Origin: Sthenelais limicola
Taxonomy: Eukaryota; Annelida; Polychaeta; Phyllodocida; Sigalionidae
Direction: 5' to 3'
Length of the DNA: 64,000 nucleotides
Assembly: GCA_942159475.1 (NCBI GenBank)
Contig: OW804095.1
Span: 62,834,773 to 62,898,772, forward strand
In this document: positions 1-11,869 of the stretch, piece after piece
How the letters are laid out: each line of letters begins with the position of its first letter
Position numbering within the stretch: the first letter of the stretch is position 1
Translations under genes and position numbers: made by a program
Notes under the pieces: generated by a model
The model's input: the letters and a program-made list of their open reading frames with translations, nothing else
Database searches by the model: none
Told to the model about the DNA's origin: nothing

Positions 1-133
1 ACTAAACTCCCGCACAGATATGTAAAATTATAAATGGCGATAGTGGGAATAGTGAGCATAGATAAAATAATAATCTGTTGACAATGAATAAGGTTATACC
101 AGCATGACAACACTAAGAATTACCCTTTTGCAG

Positions 134-3100
134 CCAAGACAACTGAAGTAGAGTCGACCACAATCGCTTCCACGGTGACCACGCAAGTTACAACAATTAA
201 GTTCAATGCCTCTGATCCGGATACCGGAGCTTCAACAGCTGGGACAGATTCCAATATATTTGTGATAGGTAGAAAGACAATTATCGCCCATATATATATA
301 TATACTAGTATATAATATATTCTTTCGTTGTTCGCCTTCAGGCAGAGATCTGTTATCAAACGAACCTCGCCACAGGGCGCATATATATATGCCAATTCTA
401 TGGCGGTTATAGCTTAGCCGACTTGAATAAATTTAATAATAATGACCTCTAATGAATAAAAAAAATGGGGTTATAATCTTTTCGCCTTTACTGAAGCATA
501 GGCATTTCGATCTCCTTAAGGACCGAACTATTCTTGGACATTGTTTGATGAAATGAATGAAAATGAATGTACACCTATTTCAGTCGCTATCGTGGCAGGA
601 TGTTTGTTCCTACTTTTGGTCATCATTCTAATAGTCATTTGCTGTTGGTATCAGAAGTCGAATGCGTAAGTATGCCAACTAACAAGACCATCGATTCTTA
701 TAACCTGTTTTAAACTTTAATTACTTATGGGTGTTGTCTGCGTTTGTTTAGTGTGCTAGACAACACATCGCTTTGAATTGAATATGGGATCTATGTCTAT
801 ATAAAGGACACAATTTCTCTCACAAAAAAGCACAATATTTTATCCAAATTCTGATAATAAATTGTTTAAGACGTGCATATAGCATGTATAAAATTGACTG
901 TGTTACACGTTGTCTTCTATGTAAGTATAGATATATTACTTTGTTACTCTATAACAGGCAAAGCGTTTATCCAAATGACGTCAAATCAGATGAGATTTTA
1001 TATCGTCCTTTCCACGGTGAATCCTACACACCTGCCACCAGTACAAGTAAATACATTTATCATTTATATGTATTATATATATCTCATAAGGTGAAAACCA
1101 TCGAAATGACCATTTCTCACGAGTTGGGCCCACCCGATTAGAGCCCGCCTTAAGAGTGGGCCATTTTTTCCGAATGCACTAGGGATATTTCTTAGTTTTT
1201 CATTATAAACTATGCGTCACGAGAGATCATTCCTGAATGTTGCTACATCCTGGATGAAATTTTCTTCCTATGGGAGTCTTTATCAAATAAAATACTGCTT
1301 ATTTTTGTCTTTACGTCGCCATAAGGGCATTTTTCAATTCTAAGTCAGCAAAGCTTAGTTTGAAATAGAATTTTAGTCCCACTGTCCCTGGCTGTACATA
1401 TGCACTATGAAAATAATTTGTTAGTGTCTTTCTCTTCCTTCCTAGCAGTAACATCCTGTGATTCATATGAGTGGAAACAACCTATCCCATCATTAACTTT
1501 TAGAGAAGTATATCATGCACATCTAATATTCTTTCTTAAGTTTTTGTCTAGTTTTGAATTATTGATTAAAAGCATTATTTGGACCTATTTTCTTTCAATA
1601 TTATCATAGAGCAATAGCTATAGTGTGGCTATGTAAAGACAAACGGCTATTTAAAGACAAAATCTAATTAATTTTGAACTTGTCTTTTGATGAAACTTGC
1701 CACTACCGGACTAGTACAATTACATGTTGGGTACAGTGTTACAGGTATTTTACAGAACATGTACAGTGATACAGTTTGGGTGCACTGATACAAGATTGGT
1801 ACAGTGTCACAGGTTGGGTACAGGATGGGTACAGTGTTACAGGATGGGCACAGTGTTACAGGATGAGTGCAGGGGTAGGGGAAGGAGTTTTTTAATTATC
1901 AAGTTTCTTATTCTATACTTTATGTATAAGTATGGAAAGGGTCCAGGCCATGTTGGCCACCTCTGTGTGAAATGTTGGAATGTTACTTTTCATATTGGTC
2001 TACCCCCGGCCTATCTATACCTGTGTGATTGGGGCCCTTGTACTATTTGTTTTTGTAGTGTCTGAGTCATGGCCATGGTTGAAAGGAACTTTGTCTTGAC
2101 GTTTTAATGCTAGTTTGAGTTTACACACACAAGAATACATAAACAACCTGATGTACCCCCAATTCCAGGAACTTATAACTATTGACATCATGCATTGTAT
2201 ACAGAATGATATTATGACCCTGAGATAACAGTTTGTCATGACACAAGTATTGTTTGATTTTTGTTAATGTTATTTAGTAATATTTGAAAAACATTGATCA
2301 GAATATTCAGTCAACTTATTTTTTTAGCTGACCCTAACATCCAGTGTGCCACTCAAGTCAAAAAGAATTCTAACTGTTGGCTAAATGTTGGCTAACTGTT
2401 AGCTAATGGTTAGCTAACTATTAGCTAATAGTTAGCAAAACGCTAACAGCTCAACAGAAACCTCCTTAGCAGCTTGCTTGAGATTGAGATGTTAGGGAAT
2501 GGTTAAGTCTAATTATCACAAATCTTAACAGCTTGCTAACCTTGTCCTAACAGCTTGCTAACTCCTTGGAGATAGAGGACTTCCCACTCTCCCCAACTCA
2601 CAGCTTGCTAACCACTTGGAGTTGTTGGGAATTACACAGAACCTGATGACATCACAGAAATCTGTGCACATCCTTGGAGCCAAGTTCAACTGTCATTCAG
2701 TTAGCAACTCGATAAACTTAGCTCGCAGCTCTACTAAGAAGGCAGCAGCATTGAGGAGGAGCTGTTAGCTCACCATTAGCTCACAGCTCTACCAAGAAGA
2801 TAGCAGCAGGCTTGAGGAGCTGAGAGCTAACCGTTAGCTCACCACTTGGTGAGCCAACCGTTATAGCTCACTGCTTGGCCTAACAGCTCCTTAACCACTC
2901 AAATGGTGAGCTAACCGTTAGCTAACCGTTAGCTCACAGCTCAAGTGGTGAGATAACCGTTAGCTCACAGCTCCATATCTTGTAGGGTCCCCATGCCTTC
3001 TCTGCCAGTCCTAAGCCACGCCCTAATGTTAACAGCTCACCTCATTTAAATATGAGATTGTGAGCTAACCGTTAGGCCTAACAGCTCCCCTATTATTTTG

Positions 3101-5863
3101 CCTTGGGTATGCATGCAGTCATATTGTAAATAAACACCCAGGCACCACCAACAATCAGTGGCAATGGATGTAGCTAGTGATAATGGCATGGCAACATAAA
3201 GACAAAATAGGTTTGTCTTTACATAGCCATATCATTATCACCATTATCTCACAGACCACTCATGACATCTATATGATATTTTAGTAGTTGTTGGCTATAG
3301 ATGGTTCAGAATTACTTTGGAATACTTACCATTAGTTCCAAAATATTCATGGAAAAATGACAAGTAATCTTAGTTGGCTACGTAAAGACAATTGATTTTT
3401 GCCATATTTCAGTTTTAAAATACTATCTTACTGTAAAAGTAGAAATCAGTCAGGGTTCAGGTTTATGGGCATGTTATATTTATAGTTCTGGTGCAGACTT
3501 ATGGACCCTGTATGTTACAGCGGCAGTATTTAGGAAAGAGCTTTTCCTCATAGTTCTGAAAGAGTAGTTCAGACATTGTTTACATATGGCTATTTACCAT
3601 ACAAATAGATTATTTTTTTCAGTGACACCACAAATTTGCCGACGTAAAGACAATTTCATTTTTGCCATACTAAAAATGGTGGAAAAAAAATAAATTGGCT
3701 ATTTTCAGTGTAGAATTTGCATTAGATTTATGTATAAACTGTGGTCACTTAAAGTCAACACACACATTTGCACCAGTTTATCAGTCTCTTTAATTTTACT
3801 CCTGTAAACTACATTACCAGTATGAAATTTGAGTGAAAATGATTAAAAATGAAGCGTTTTCTTGACAGCAACTCACAAAATATCGACATAACGTATGCAA
3901 AACCATATGGCAAGATAGAGCGTGATGTGGTCCTTACAATGGACAATTTTTACAATAGACAGTTTTATAAAGAACATCTAGATACGAAGCTCTTCCCATA
4001 CTTTGAAGTGCAAAAGAGGGGGTGGGCCCAACTCGTGAGAAGGGGCCAAATACTATTTTAGCATTAATACAGCACAATAAGGCGTTAGTTATCAAGCTCT
4101 TGCTATCGCCATCTCGTTTAGACCAAAAGTAACCCATTTGTACAGTGCCATCGTAAACCTAGAATTAAGCATTTAGAAGGGAATATCTAACGAAAATATA
4201 AAAAATATATTTAACCTGGTATAACGTTATTTTCAAACTTCAAGTAATTATGAGATCTAACAAAAATCTATGGCTAATCCCTCAAAGTACAACATTGACA
4301 CTGCATACATGGTGGCAATAGAATTATAAGGATTATCACACATTGAGATATACCACGGGCACGTAAATTTGAGATATACCGGGCACGTAAATATGAATTA
4401 CATTTGATTACTTATATCTTAACTCTTAGCTGCAATTGATTCCCAACAACCGGAGAAGTATAAGAGAGAGATAATAGAATATGAAGTTCCAATAACCAAC
4501 AGAGGTACGTCTTTTGTACAAATACTCATTCAGCATAGTTAACACCTAACAAATGCATCCTCAACATTTCACTTCGATTAACGTTAAAGCATTGGTTCCT
4601 TGCCTTTTCATGTGACTATAGGTTAAATCTAAATTGTTAAAACCATGAAAGCTTTAAAGGTGAATACGAGCGTCGTCAGCAGGGTGGGAATTCATGAAAA
4701 TAATGCATGAAAAAAGGATTAACAATATGTTTATCAAACTTTGTCTTGAGAAAGAACATGGTTGGGTGAATACAAAAAGGAAAAAACAAGATGTTATCAT
4801 ATCCTTTTTATTTTATGAACCACTGAAGGAAAGGCATATTTTCTCAGTTTTTACAAGATTTTATACAGATGAATGCGATTTCTTTTCTTGTAAATCTCTC
4901 CATACATAGCTGACACACTGTTTTGTCGCCACAAATTAAAAAAAACAGGATGTAAACATACTTGAAAAAATATTATTCAGCTGTGAAAATAACACATGTA
5001 ACTGTTTTTTAACTCATTAGGATACACATTCCACTGAATAACTTTTTTCTGAATCCGGCAACACCCTGTTTTTATTATATCTGCGAATAACGTAATATGT
5101 CAGCTATTCATACAGAGATTTTAAAGGAAAATGCATGATTGAATTGTCTGATATGGTGAGAAAATACCCATTTTCCCATAGACTCCTATAGCGAATGGCA
5201 GTACAGTTCAGTGGTTCCTGAAATAAAAACTTATCCGGCAACATATGGTTTTATTGGCTTTTTGGTTTCACCCAGCCATGTTCTTTCTCGAGTCAAGGTT
5301 TAAGCACAATTCCAGGATTCCTTCTTTTTCATTGAACGCTTGTATTTACCTTTAAGATGGTCTAGATTAACTATTTATAACTGAACGTAACTTATGAATG
5401 AATTATGATCCAATTATTGAAGAACAATTAATGATTATTAAAATGTATTTATTATGATTGCCCTACAGTGGATGCAGTGGCTACCGTGAGACAGGATTCC
5501 TTCTACTCATATGACCAGCTTTATAAAAGTGTGGTTACAACTGCTGTGAAGCCTCCAACTGCTGACGAAGAGAGACATGCAAGGAAACTGCACAAAAAGC
5601 AGAAAAAGGAGAAAGAGCAAAGGCAGAGACTAGACAAAGAGAGGTTGGAGAAGGAGAGGAGAGAAAGGGAGATAAGGGAACAAGAGAAAATGGAACGCAC
5701 GGAAGAAAAGGAAAAGAGAAGACAGGCAAGGAGAGAGTTGCGTAGAGGGCGCAGGGAAAGGAAGGACACCGAAACAAATAAGTATATTGAATCAACAATA
5801 GTATCTGACAAAGTCGATAAGCTGACACATTTCCAGGGAGAGAGCGGGACAATTAGAGCTTAA
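134..5863 (+). CDS. 3' part of a gene for a single-pass membrane protein with a charged coiled-coil tail (5 exons visible)
   Basis: Not recognised as a named family. Five exons join in one open frame: 134-268, 584-665, 958-1046, 4430-4504 and 5469-5863 (stop). All have AG acceptors and GT donors, and the phases agree across every junction (257 codons plus stop). Exon 1 encodes a Thr/Ser-rich extracellular stalk (for example STTIASTVTTQVTT) with one N-glycosylation site (NAS). Exon 2 is essentially a transmembrane helix (AIVAGCLFLLLVIILIVICC). Exons 3-5 encode a cytoplasmic tail with tyrosine motifs (YDQL and YKSV fit YxxPhi sorting signals), then about 70 residues very rich in K, R and E that should form a single helix or coiled coil. 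The 5' exons, including any signal peptide and ectodomain, lie outside the window. A candidate polyadenylation signal (ATTAAA) is at 5983. The splice structure is inferred; the membrane topology is clear from sequence. Confidence 0.65.
1725..1876. repeat. Degenerate minisatellite, unit close to ACAGTGTTACAGGATGGGT
   Basis: Six to eight imperfect copies of a roughly 18-20 bp unit (TTGGGTACAGTGTTACAGG and variants) lie head to tail inside the 2.9 kb inverted-repeat element. The overlapping short ORF is a by-product of the repeat. Confidence 0.6.
2370..3085. repeat. Block of interspersed GTTAGC/GCTAAC repeats
   Basis: Dozens of copies of GTTAGCTAAC, CTAACCGTTAGCTCACAGCTC and AACAGCTTGCTAAC lie in both orientations over about 700 bp. 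Because the core is nearly self-complementary, the block can fold on itself at many registers. No coding capacity was seen. Confidence 0.6.
4627..5372. repeat. Foldback (MITE-like) element in the last intron of the membrane-protein gene
   Basis: Two matched arm segments face each other. One is CTTTAAAGGTGAATACGAGC (4652-4671) with its inverse counterpart at 5336-5356. The other is CTTGAGAAAGAACATGG and following bases (4745-4770) with its inverse counterpart at 5266-5292. Arm identity is roughly 80-90 percent, so this is an old copy. Outer limits are approximate. The 71-codon ORF inside at 4694 has no recognisable domain and is probably not a gene. Confidence 0.5.
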
Positions 5864-6906
5864 AGGTTCGCTAAGGATGTTCATCTGGATTACTTAAATC
5901 GAAGGCACACTCCATCGAGCAAGGAAATACCTGTGATAATTGACTTTCGAAAATATGATAATTGTTCATTCCTAAGACTCAAATTAAAAACTTAATCAAA
6001 CATAGTATAGTCCGCAATGGGTTGCGGAAGGCCAGATTTTCTAAAACGTTTGATTCCATGGAGAATCCTTTGTAATATGCGAATATTATATTTTATAAAA
6101 ATGGTCCATCATAATCTAATTTAACGAAGAAAATATTGATATATAGAAAAAGGGGAAGGCAATCTTGGCCTTAAGCCTTCGCACATGATCTAGTGATCTC
6201 GTTGTGCATATATAACACATGCATATATATCAAAATATAACTAGCTCTTATCATGAGTGTGTACACACGAATCTGTCAACTCCTTCTTTAATTAGTATAC
6301 TTCATATCTAGTCCACAACGATTTCTGTGCCAAATAGTCAGAATCGCAATGTATGGTCATCCGCTATATCTCTACTCCAAAGGAGTAGAGACTTGTGTAA
6401 AACTGAGAATTCATGTTGAAAGCTGTGATATATGTAATACTGTTATCTATAGTTAAGATGTGTAAACTAAAGTGATTGTAGTATTGTAAATGTGGTATTC
6501 TATCAATACTATGATTATGTATAATGATATATAGAATATATTTCTAGGATATTTTACATTCAGTGTCGTTTATAGTTTATATTTGTATTAGCCGTTGTCT
6601 TTTTAAAGGGAGAGTTCACTCCAGATTATTTTCATAATATGAATTATTATAATATGCTTGTAGAAATGTACATCGTGTATAAAGAACTGATAAGATGAAA
6701 CATAGATACATGCCTTCCTTTATTATCTTCATGGAATACAAACTCGCTACATCTACACATTTCAGCATTCTGATTTTGAACAATGTGTCCAGCTTTTCTG
6801 GTATTTGATAACTTTATTTCCTTGAAAAAATAACCAAGTAAGAATATATAAAAAGATCTCTATAGAATGGCAGTCCTTTGTCTGTCTTTAGTACCAAATA
6901 GCAGGG
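5864..6906. other. Convergent intergenic/3' UTR space between the membrane-protein gene and MED27
   Basis: AT-rich, with no supported gene. It should contain the 3' UTRs of the two convergent genes: ATTAAA at 5983 on the + strand and AATAAA on the - strand at 6818-6813. Confidence 0.5.
6813..6818 (-). terminator. Candidate polyadenylation signal for MED27 (AATAAA)
   Basis: AATAAA on the - strand, 340 bp beyond the MED27 stop codon and the nearest canonical signal I saw. If used, the hairpin MITE at 6911-7102 is transcribed inside the MED27 3' UTR. Confidence 0.35.
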
Positions 6907-6910
6907 TAAA

Positions 6911-7102
6911 GGGTGGTCTCCACTGGCTGCGGTAAGCTCTGCGGTAAGCTCTGCGGTAAGCCTTGCGATGGTTTGTGCTGGTTCTGTAGGTGGAGAGGAA
7001 TGACGAGGTCCTGCCTACATGGATCACTGGCCATGCAGGCCTCACCACTTCTCACCATCATAGCACCATCGCGAGGCTTACCGCAGCCAGTGGAGACCAC
7101 CC
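6911..7102. mobile_element. 192 bp hairpin MITE with 27 bp perfect terminal inverted repeats
   Basis: Bases 6911-6937 (GGGTGGTCTCCACTGGCTGC and on) are the exact inverse complement of 7076-7102. The flanks are TAAA on both sides (6907-6910 and 7103-7106). A TAA or TAAA target duplication with GGG ends would fit a PIF/Harbinger-type MITE; that assignment is inference. Inside the left arm the 12 bp unit TCTGCGGTAAGC is repeated (copies from about 6926 to 6961). The inner arms (GCGATGGT...AGCACCATCGC) also pair, so nearly the whole element folds into one stem. The ORFs crossing it on both strands are products of the palindrome. Confidence 0.7.
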
Positions 7103-7157
7103 TAAAGGATCACTTAAATAATATGAACTGTACATTATATACATTGGGCGCTCCCAA

Positions 7158-10100
7158 TCAAGGTCGACAGTGTTCATGATAAGGACCAAGGGTCCGCAAA
7201 TCCCGCCACGTTGGAGGTAAGTTGTCTTGTAAATACTTCCCGCATTTGTTGCAAGGTGTCGTGAAGAGACCATTATAACTGTGAAACCATGTCTGGAAGA
7301 ATAATATGCAATATAGAGCCGATTCAAACTGGGTGATATTAATAACATAAAGCAATACGAATTTCAAAATCATCTAAATCTGTAATAAATCTATACATCT
7401 TATTGCAATATTTGGTCGGAAAATTTGTGGGATGTAAAATGGGCCCACAAAATCTTTTATGATTATCTCATCACAGGATACAAGAAAATGTAAAACAAGT
7501 TACACCTGATATCAACTTCGTCAGATAGGAAATAAATTTGTTGTATTAATTATTAATATAGCTACTCATGAATTAATGTTAATGAAGTTTAATGTACATC
7601 ATTACCATAATATGTTATCATTCTTTTGTACTGCTACTGTGCTGCTAAAAATCCTTATGATTGAATTCAGAAAATCCAAAATAAAGCCCTATACGTCATC
7701 TTTGCATTTTGGACAACCCCATATCGGGTAGGATTCGTTCAATTGTTTATAACATCAATTGATCGCAGTTTGATTCTACGTTACTGGTATAACACTTCCA
7801 GACAGATGCAATACACCCGGATTAAAATCAGTGGCTTGTATTTATGGTTCTTTATGATAAATAATTATTTGAGTGGTGTCATAAACCTAGAATCATCAAG
7901 GTTCAAATTAAATGAAATGTATGTGAGAGCATATTATACAATTGTCTGTGTAATCTTTATTGAATTTTACTTTATTTTGAAATGCAGCTGCATTACAAAC
8001 TGCGCTCTTATTAGAGGAGGAACGGCATCATGCTACACCACGAATTGCAGTACCAAAAACATTAGTAATACGATAAATCCGTTCCACTAACGTTCCACAA
8101 ATTTATTTTTTAAAAGTAAAGAAACCTAATCAACTATTAAGCTAAAATAAATACAAATATACTTACTAGGAATGAGCGTACTGCGATATCTGGAATTTGA
8201 GGTGCATAGAAATGAAGCATAGCAGCACTTGTGTGATCAGTCACCTGCAGAAATGAAAATGATGCCATTATTGTTTCATAAGACAAGTTTATGCATTGTT
8301 CACTATTTCATTTATTCAGTAAGGACGATGGGAAATTTGAGTAAATTAAAACAAAAATAGTGTCTCAAAGAAAATAAATTTACATATATAGAAGGGAGTT
8401 TAAAATAGACAGTTTCCTTCGTACATCAGACAAGAAGAGCATCATACTAACCTTTTGAAACACAGCGTATCGAGATTTCGACCAAATGTCAAGCTAAAAG
8501 ATAAAAACCCAAAACAATCAGTTCATACCTCGAGTTAATACCCTCAGGTCCTTCTCCAAAAAAGAACAGAATTTTATAGAAGTATTCCCTATTTTGTCTT
8601 GTTATGGTCCGATTTAGTCAACATCTATCAAGTGGTACATTCCGATGGTCATTTGATTCTTTTCATAATCTTATCACATAATAGGATGGTTATGGATAGG
8701 CCTGGAAGTATACTGCCCGACTTGTAAGATATATCTTATCTTGTTCCAAGGTATCTTATCTTATCTTCAAACAAATGTGGTATTTCTACTATATAGACTT
8801 ACTTAGAATATTACAGTTCTTTTCTTTTTAACAAGTAATGAAAAGGTTTTATAAAGCAGTCGCTACGTCCGAAGTGATTCCTGAGACTAGTCATTGGATA
8901 GGAAGATAAAAATAGGTCACTGAATAGATTAATTAAGTTGTGGTTCGCAATAAAGGTAGCTTATTAACGAGGGGAAAAAATGGAAATAAATTGAAAGACT
9001 TGCAACGGAAATAGAACTCTATTTTTTAAAAAACAAAACCTGCCATACATCAGTTTCTTTAAATACAAGCCAGAAAGGACACTTTTTGAATTTGTATTCA
9101 ATGGATCGTGTGTCAATCAAGAAGTAATCAAATCCATGTGATGATTTTAGAGTATTTGAGAAAATCACATAACTATAGATTTTTTCATCGAAACAGTTCC
9201 AATCTCAAGTATGAAGAAATGGATGTTAAAATGTGTGGGAGGGAATCTTTTAGTCATACACAATAAAACGATCGCAAGTATAAATATATCCGTCCTATTT
9301 CATTAGACTCACCTTGCCGTTCTCTGTGTGGAATGGTTCACCATAACTCCTCACAGTCACCCATTCAATAATTAAACCTCGAAGAACAACCACTGCCTTC
9401 AGAATACGACCCAGTGTGATCTGGAAGCAATTGAACAAGAGTCATTGATGCACACTTAAAACTGATTTTGGTCAGAAAACTGTGTAGAGTACTAGAAAAT
9501 TAGCCTAAACAAGTTGCACCTGGAATGGACTACTTCCTATTGACACTCACAATGTGCTAAGCAGTGCTACATTAAACTTGAATAGAAACATTTACTTAAC
9601 TCTAACAACAATGAATATGCATGTACACAAAACTCAAAACTTTTACAGTTTCAATCTCATCCATACAAACCACACTACATACTCAGTTCAAATGTTCAGG
9701 CCTGCAACATTACCCACGGTTGCCAATCAAATTCATACAATGCATTCATACAATACATTCATACATCATCCAATCACACAGTTCTGCAACCCACTAAAAT
9801 CATGGTACAGTGCAATGTACACAGCTACTGAACAAAATCCCTGCAGACTAAACTATAAAAATTACGCTATAGATACTCACAAGTACTTAACGCACATTGT
9901 GAGTAAAAAGGTACCGTAGTGCTACTTACTTGCAGAACAGCAGGGCTTCCAAGAGGTCTAGTGGGAGAGATTGTCATATCCGGGAAAAGGTTGTCTAATT
10001 TGACAATGAGATTATCGACAGTCCTGTAATTCAAAATTGGTATCGTTTAGGTCAGGCCCATTGCACAATCGAGGTGAAGATTAGTTTCCATTCATCTCAA

Positions 10101-11869
10101 GACGTAATAAATGGAGAGGTTTAAACGTTTGGCTAAAGCCTCAACAACTGACAAACGCTTTAATGACTTCTTTAAATAAACGCAACGGTTTATAATCGGA
10201 AGCATGAATTCAGTGTTTAAGCATGAAAATATCTGATACAAAAACTAAGTTACATTCATTGACGAAACAATAAGTCACCGCACTTCAATGAATCATATTA
10301 CCGCGCTCTTGATTAACTCCTATCTTTTCTATTATCACCGATATGGAATATATTTTAACAATAGATTCGAGACGATATTTGCCAAGTGGGTACGGTATAA
10401 CATAAGTTGGAAATCTAGCTGCCAGTAGAACACGTTAGATATATATTACAAACGGAAAATTAATTATGTTACAACTTACTGTGAGAGGACAGCATGACTA
10501 CTAATGTGCCCTTTCCTCATGCGCTTATTAGCTAAGGCTGACGATGACTGTGGACGCTTGATGTTATTAGGATTATTTTGATGGAGAAGTGCATGTGCAA
10601 TACTTGAATGGTCATGAAGCTGAAAGGAATAAAAAAACATCATCATGATAAATAGAATACTTATACATTTTATATGGATATTACGAAATAGCCTATTTGG
10701 AAATACTAGGGAGTTAGTTATGTTATGTAGAAATACAAAATTCCTAGTATTAACGTAGCCTACGTTATTCGTTAAATTAATCAAATGGGGTGCGGACGTA
10801 TAGGCCCCGGGACTTATGGGCCCAGACGTATGGGCCCCGCGCATTGGACGTATGGGCCCCAGCCATTTGGACGTATGGGCCCAGCGGGCCCAGCTCGGGA
10901 CTTATAGGCCCAGACCGTTACAGGGGTTTTGGACTTATAGGCCCCGCTTCAAAACTTAGTGATATATTTTTTTTAGTCAAATAATTATTTTATTAGTCAG
11001 TTTTTACTAGGGACAGTCCACTGCTACCTTTACTGACTTTGGACAACCAATTTAGGGTTAGGTTTAGGGTTATTTTTGGTATGGTTTAGTATTCTTCTGG
11101 GCCTATAAATCCCGGGGCCTATAAGTCCAACGCGAGCGGGCCTTGGGGCCTATAAGTCCAGAGCTGGGCCCATAGGTCCCAGGGCCTATTGGTCCCGGGG
11201 CCTATAGGTCTGGTGTCCAATCAAAGTATACAACATGCAACACTAGACGTGAGGTCTGAGGAGTGTCCATAATTTACGAGAAGAGTTTGAAAACAATTGT
11301 GCTACGGTACCTTCGAAGACCATTTGTAAGCTTGTAGAACCTGCCCAAATAGGGGTGTCTTATCGAGAATTGGGTCCAAGGTAAGAATGCTGCTGTTTCC
11401 AAGAGATAAGGGGACATTCGTTCCAGACAGAATTGTCCCACATTTCTCTATTTCCCTGAAACAGAAACAATACTTTTTACCACAGCACGATTATGTACGC
11501 TAGGATGGCAGGCGGTCGGTAAAATGAGCGTCACTTGGAGGAGTAGTCTATCTATGGCTGATATCTATTATACAGATAGGATGTTAGCACGTTTTGGGTT
11601 GAAATAAAACCAGCAAATAAAATTCAAGGCAGCAATTTTCACTCACAGGCTAACCTGCTAGCCGGTGAGCGATAATAGGAAGCTTACCCTAGATCACGAT
11701 TCACTACGAGTAGATTCTGTTGTAATTCAGCTAAGAAAGCTTTTTCTTTGCCTGCGGGATTAGACGACTCTCTCATTCCTTCACTAAGGCGTTCAAATAC
11801 ATGAGCAACACTGGCTCTCAGCTCTTGTGTAGCCTTTATGGCTGCGATAATTGTGTCGGTGTCCGCCAT
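7158..11869 (-). CDS. MED27: Mediator of RNA polymerase II transcription subunit 27 (complete, 8 exons, 307 aa)
   Basis: MED27 is a subunit of the Mediator co-activator, which bridges transcription factors and RNA polymerase II in the nucleus; it sits near the head/tail junction. Exons on the - strand: 11869-11688, 11455-11311, 10619-10480, 10023-9930, 9420-9313, 8493-8452, 8244-8167 and 7292-7158. All borders are GT-AG, phases agree, and the total is 924 bp, close to the vertebrate protein's length of about 311 aa. Recognisable family segments are the N-terminal helix ending in NRDLG, LDKTPLFGQVLQAYKWSSK in exon 2, LDIWSKSRYAVFQK forming exon 6, VTDHTSAAML in exon 7, and the C-terminal metal-binding-like segment CNKCGKYLQDNLPPTWRDLRTL in exon 8 (PCxxCG plus a late H/C). 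The start ATG at 11869 matches the usual MAD- start. Intron 2 contains a foldback transposon and the 3' end adjoins a MITE. Exon borders were assigned by eye. Confidence 0.95.
9421..9929. other. MED27 intron 4; contains only chance ORFs
   Basis: A 121-codon + strand ORF (9554-9919) lies wholly inside this intron and has no domain. Its sequence comes from short ACAATGCATTCATAC-type repeats, so I do not call it a gene. Confidence 0.7.
10786..11218. mobile_element. Foldback transposon with tandem-repeat arms in MED27 intron 2
   Basis: The left arm (about 10787-10950) carries several copies of a 15-22 bp unit of the type GGACGTATGGGCCCC. The right arm (about 11095-11218) carries the inverse unit GGGGCCTATAAGTCC in several copies. 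The outer ends pair (CCTATAGGCCCCGGG type on both). AATCAAA flanks both sides (10779-10785 and 11219-11225), which looks like a 7-8 bp target-site duplication. The spacer includes a short telomere-like run (TTAGGGTTAGGTTTAGGG, near 11053). There is no transposase, so it must be non-autonomous; the superfamily is not determinable by eye (an 8 bp duplication would suit hAT). Confidence 0.65.

Larger units (their letters stand above)
1114..4041. mobile_element. 2.9 kb non-autonomous element with 22 bp terminal inverted repeats, inside an intron
   Basis: The sequence TTCTCACGAGTTGGGCCCACCC at 1114-1135 recurs as its inverse complement at 4020-4041. Inside, shorter motifs recur in both orientations: GTCTTTACGTCGCC near 1309 and CGTAAAGACAATT-type copies near 3380 and 3645. 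There are also two blocks of tandem repeats, listed separately. No transposase reading frame was seen. A target-site duplication is not obvious at the ends, so the exact boundaries and superfamily are uncertain. It fills most of the 3.4 kb intron between the 958-1046 and 4430-4504 exons of the membrane-protein gene. Confidence 0.45.

Noticed and set aside
5521..5852. Two ORFs on the - strand opposite the charged-tail exon
   Set aside because: Mirror frames of the K/E-rich exon on the + strand.
9554..9919. 121-codon + strand ORF
   Set aside because: Lies wholly in MED27 intron 4 and consists of short repeats of ATTCATAC type.
11049..11075. Telomere-like TTAGGGTTAGG run
   Set aside because: Only about three units, and it lies in the spacer of a foldback element. 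It is not evidence of a telomere or a fusion point.
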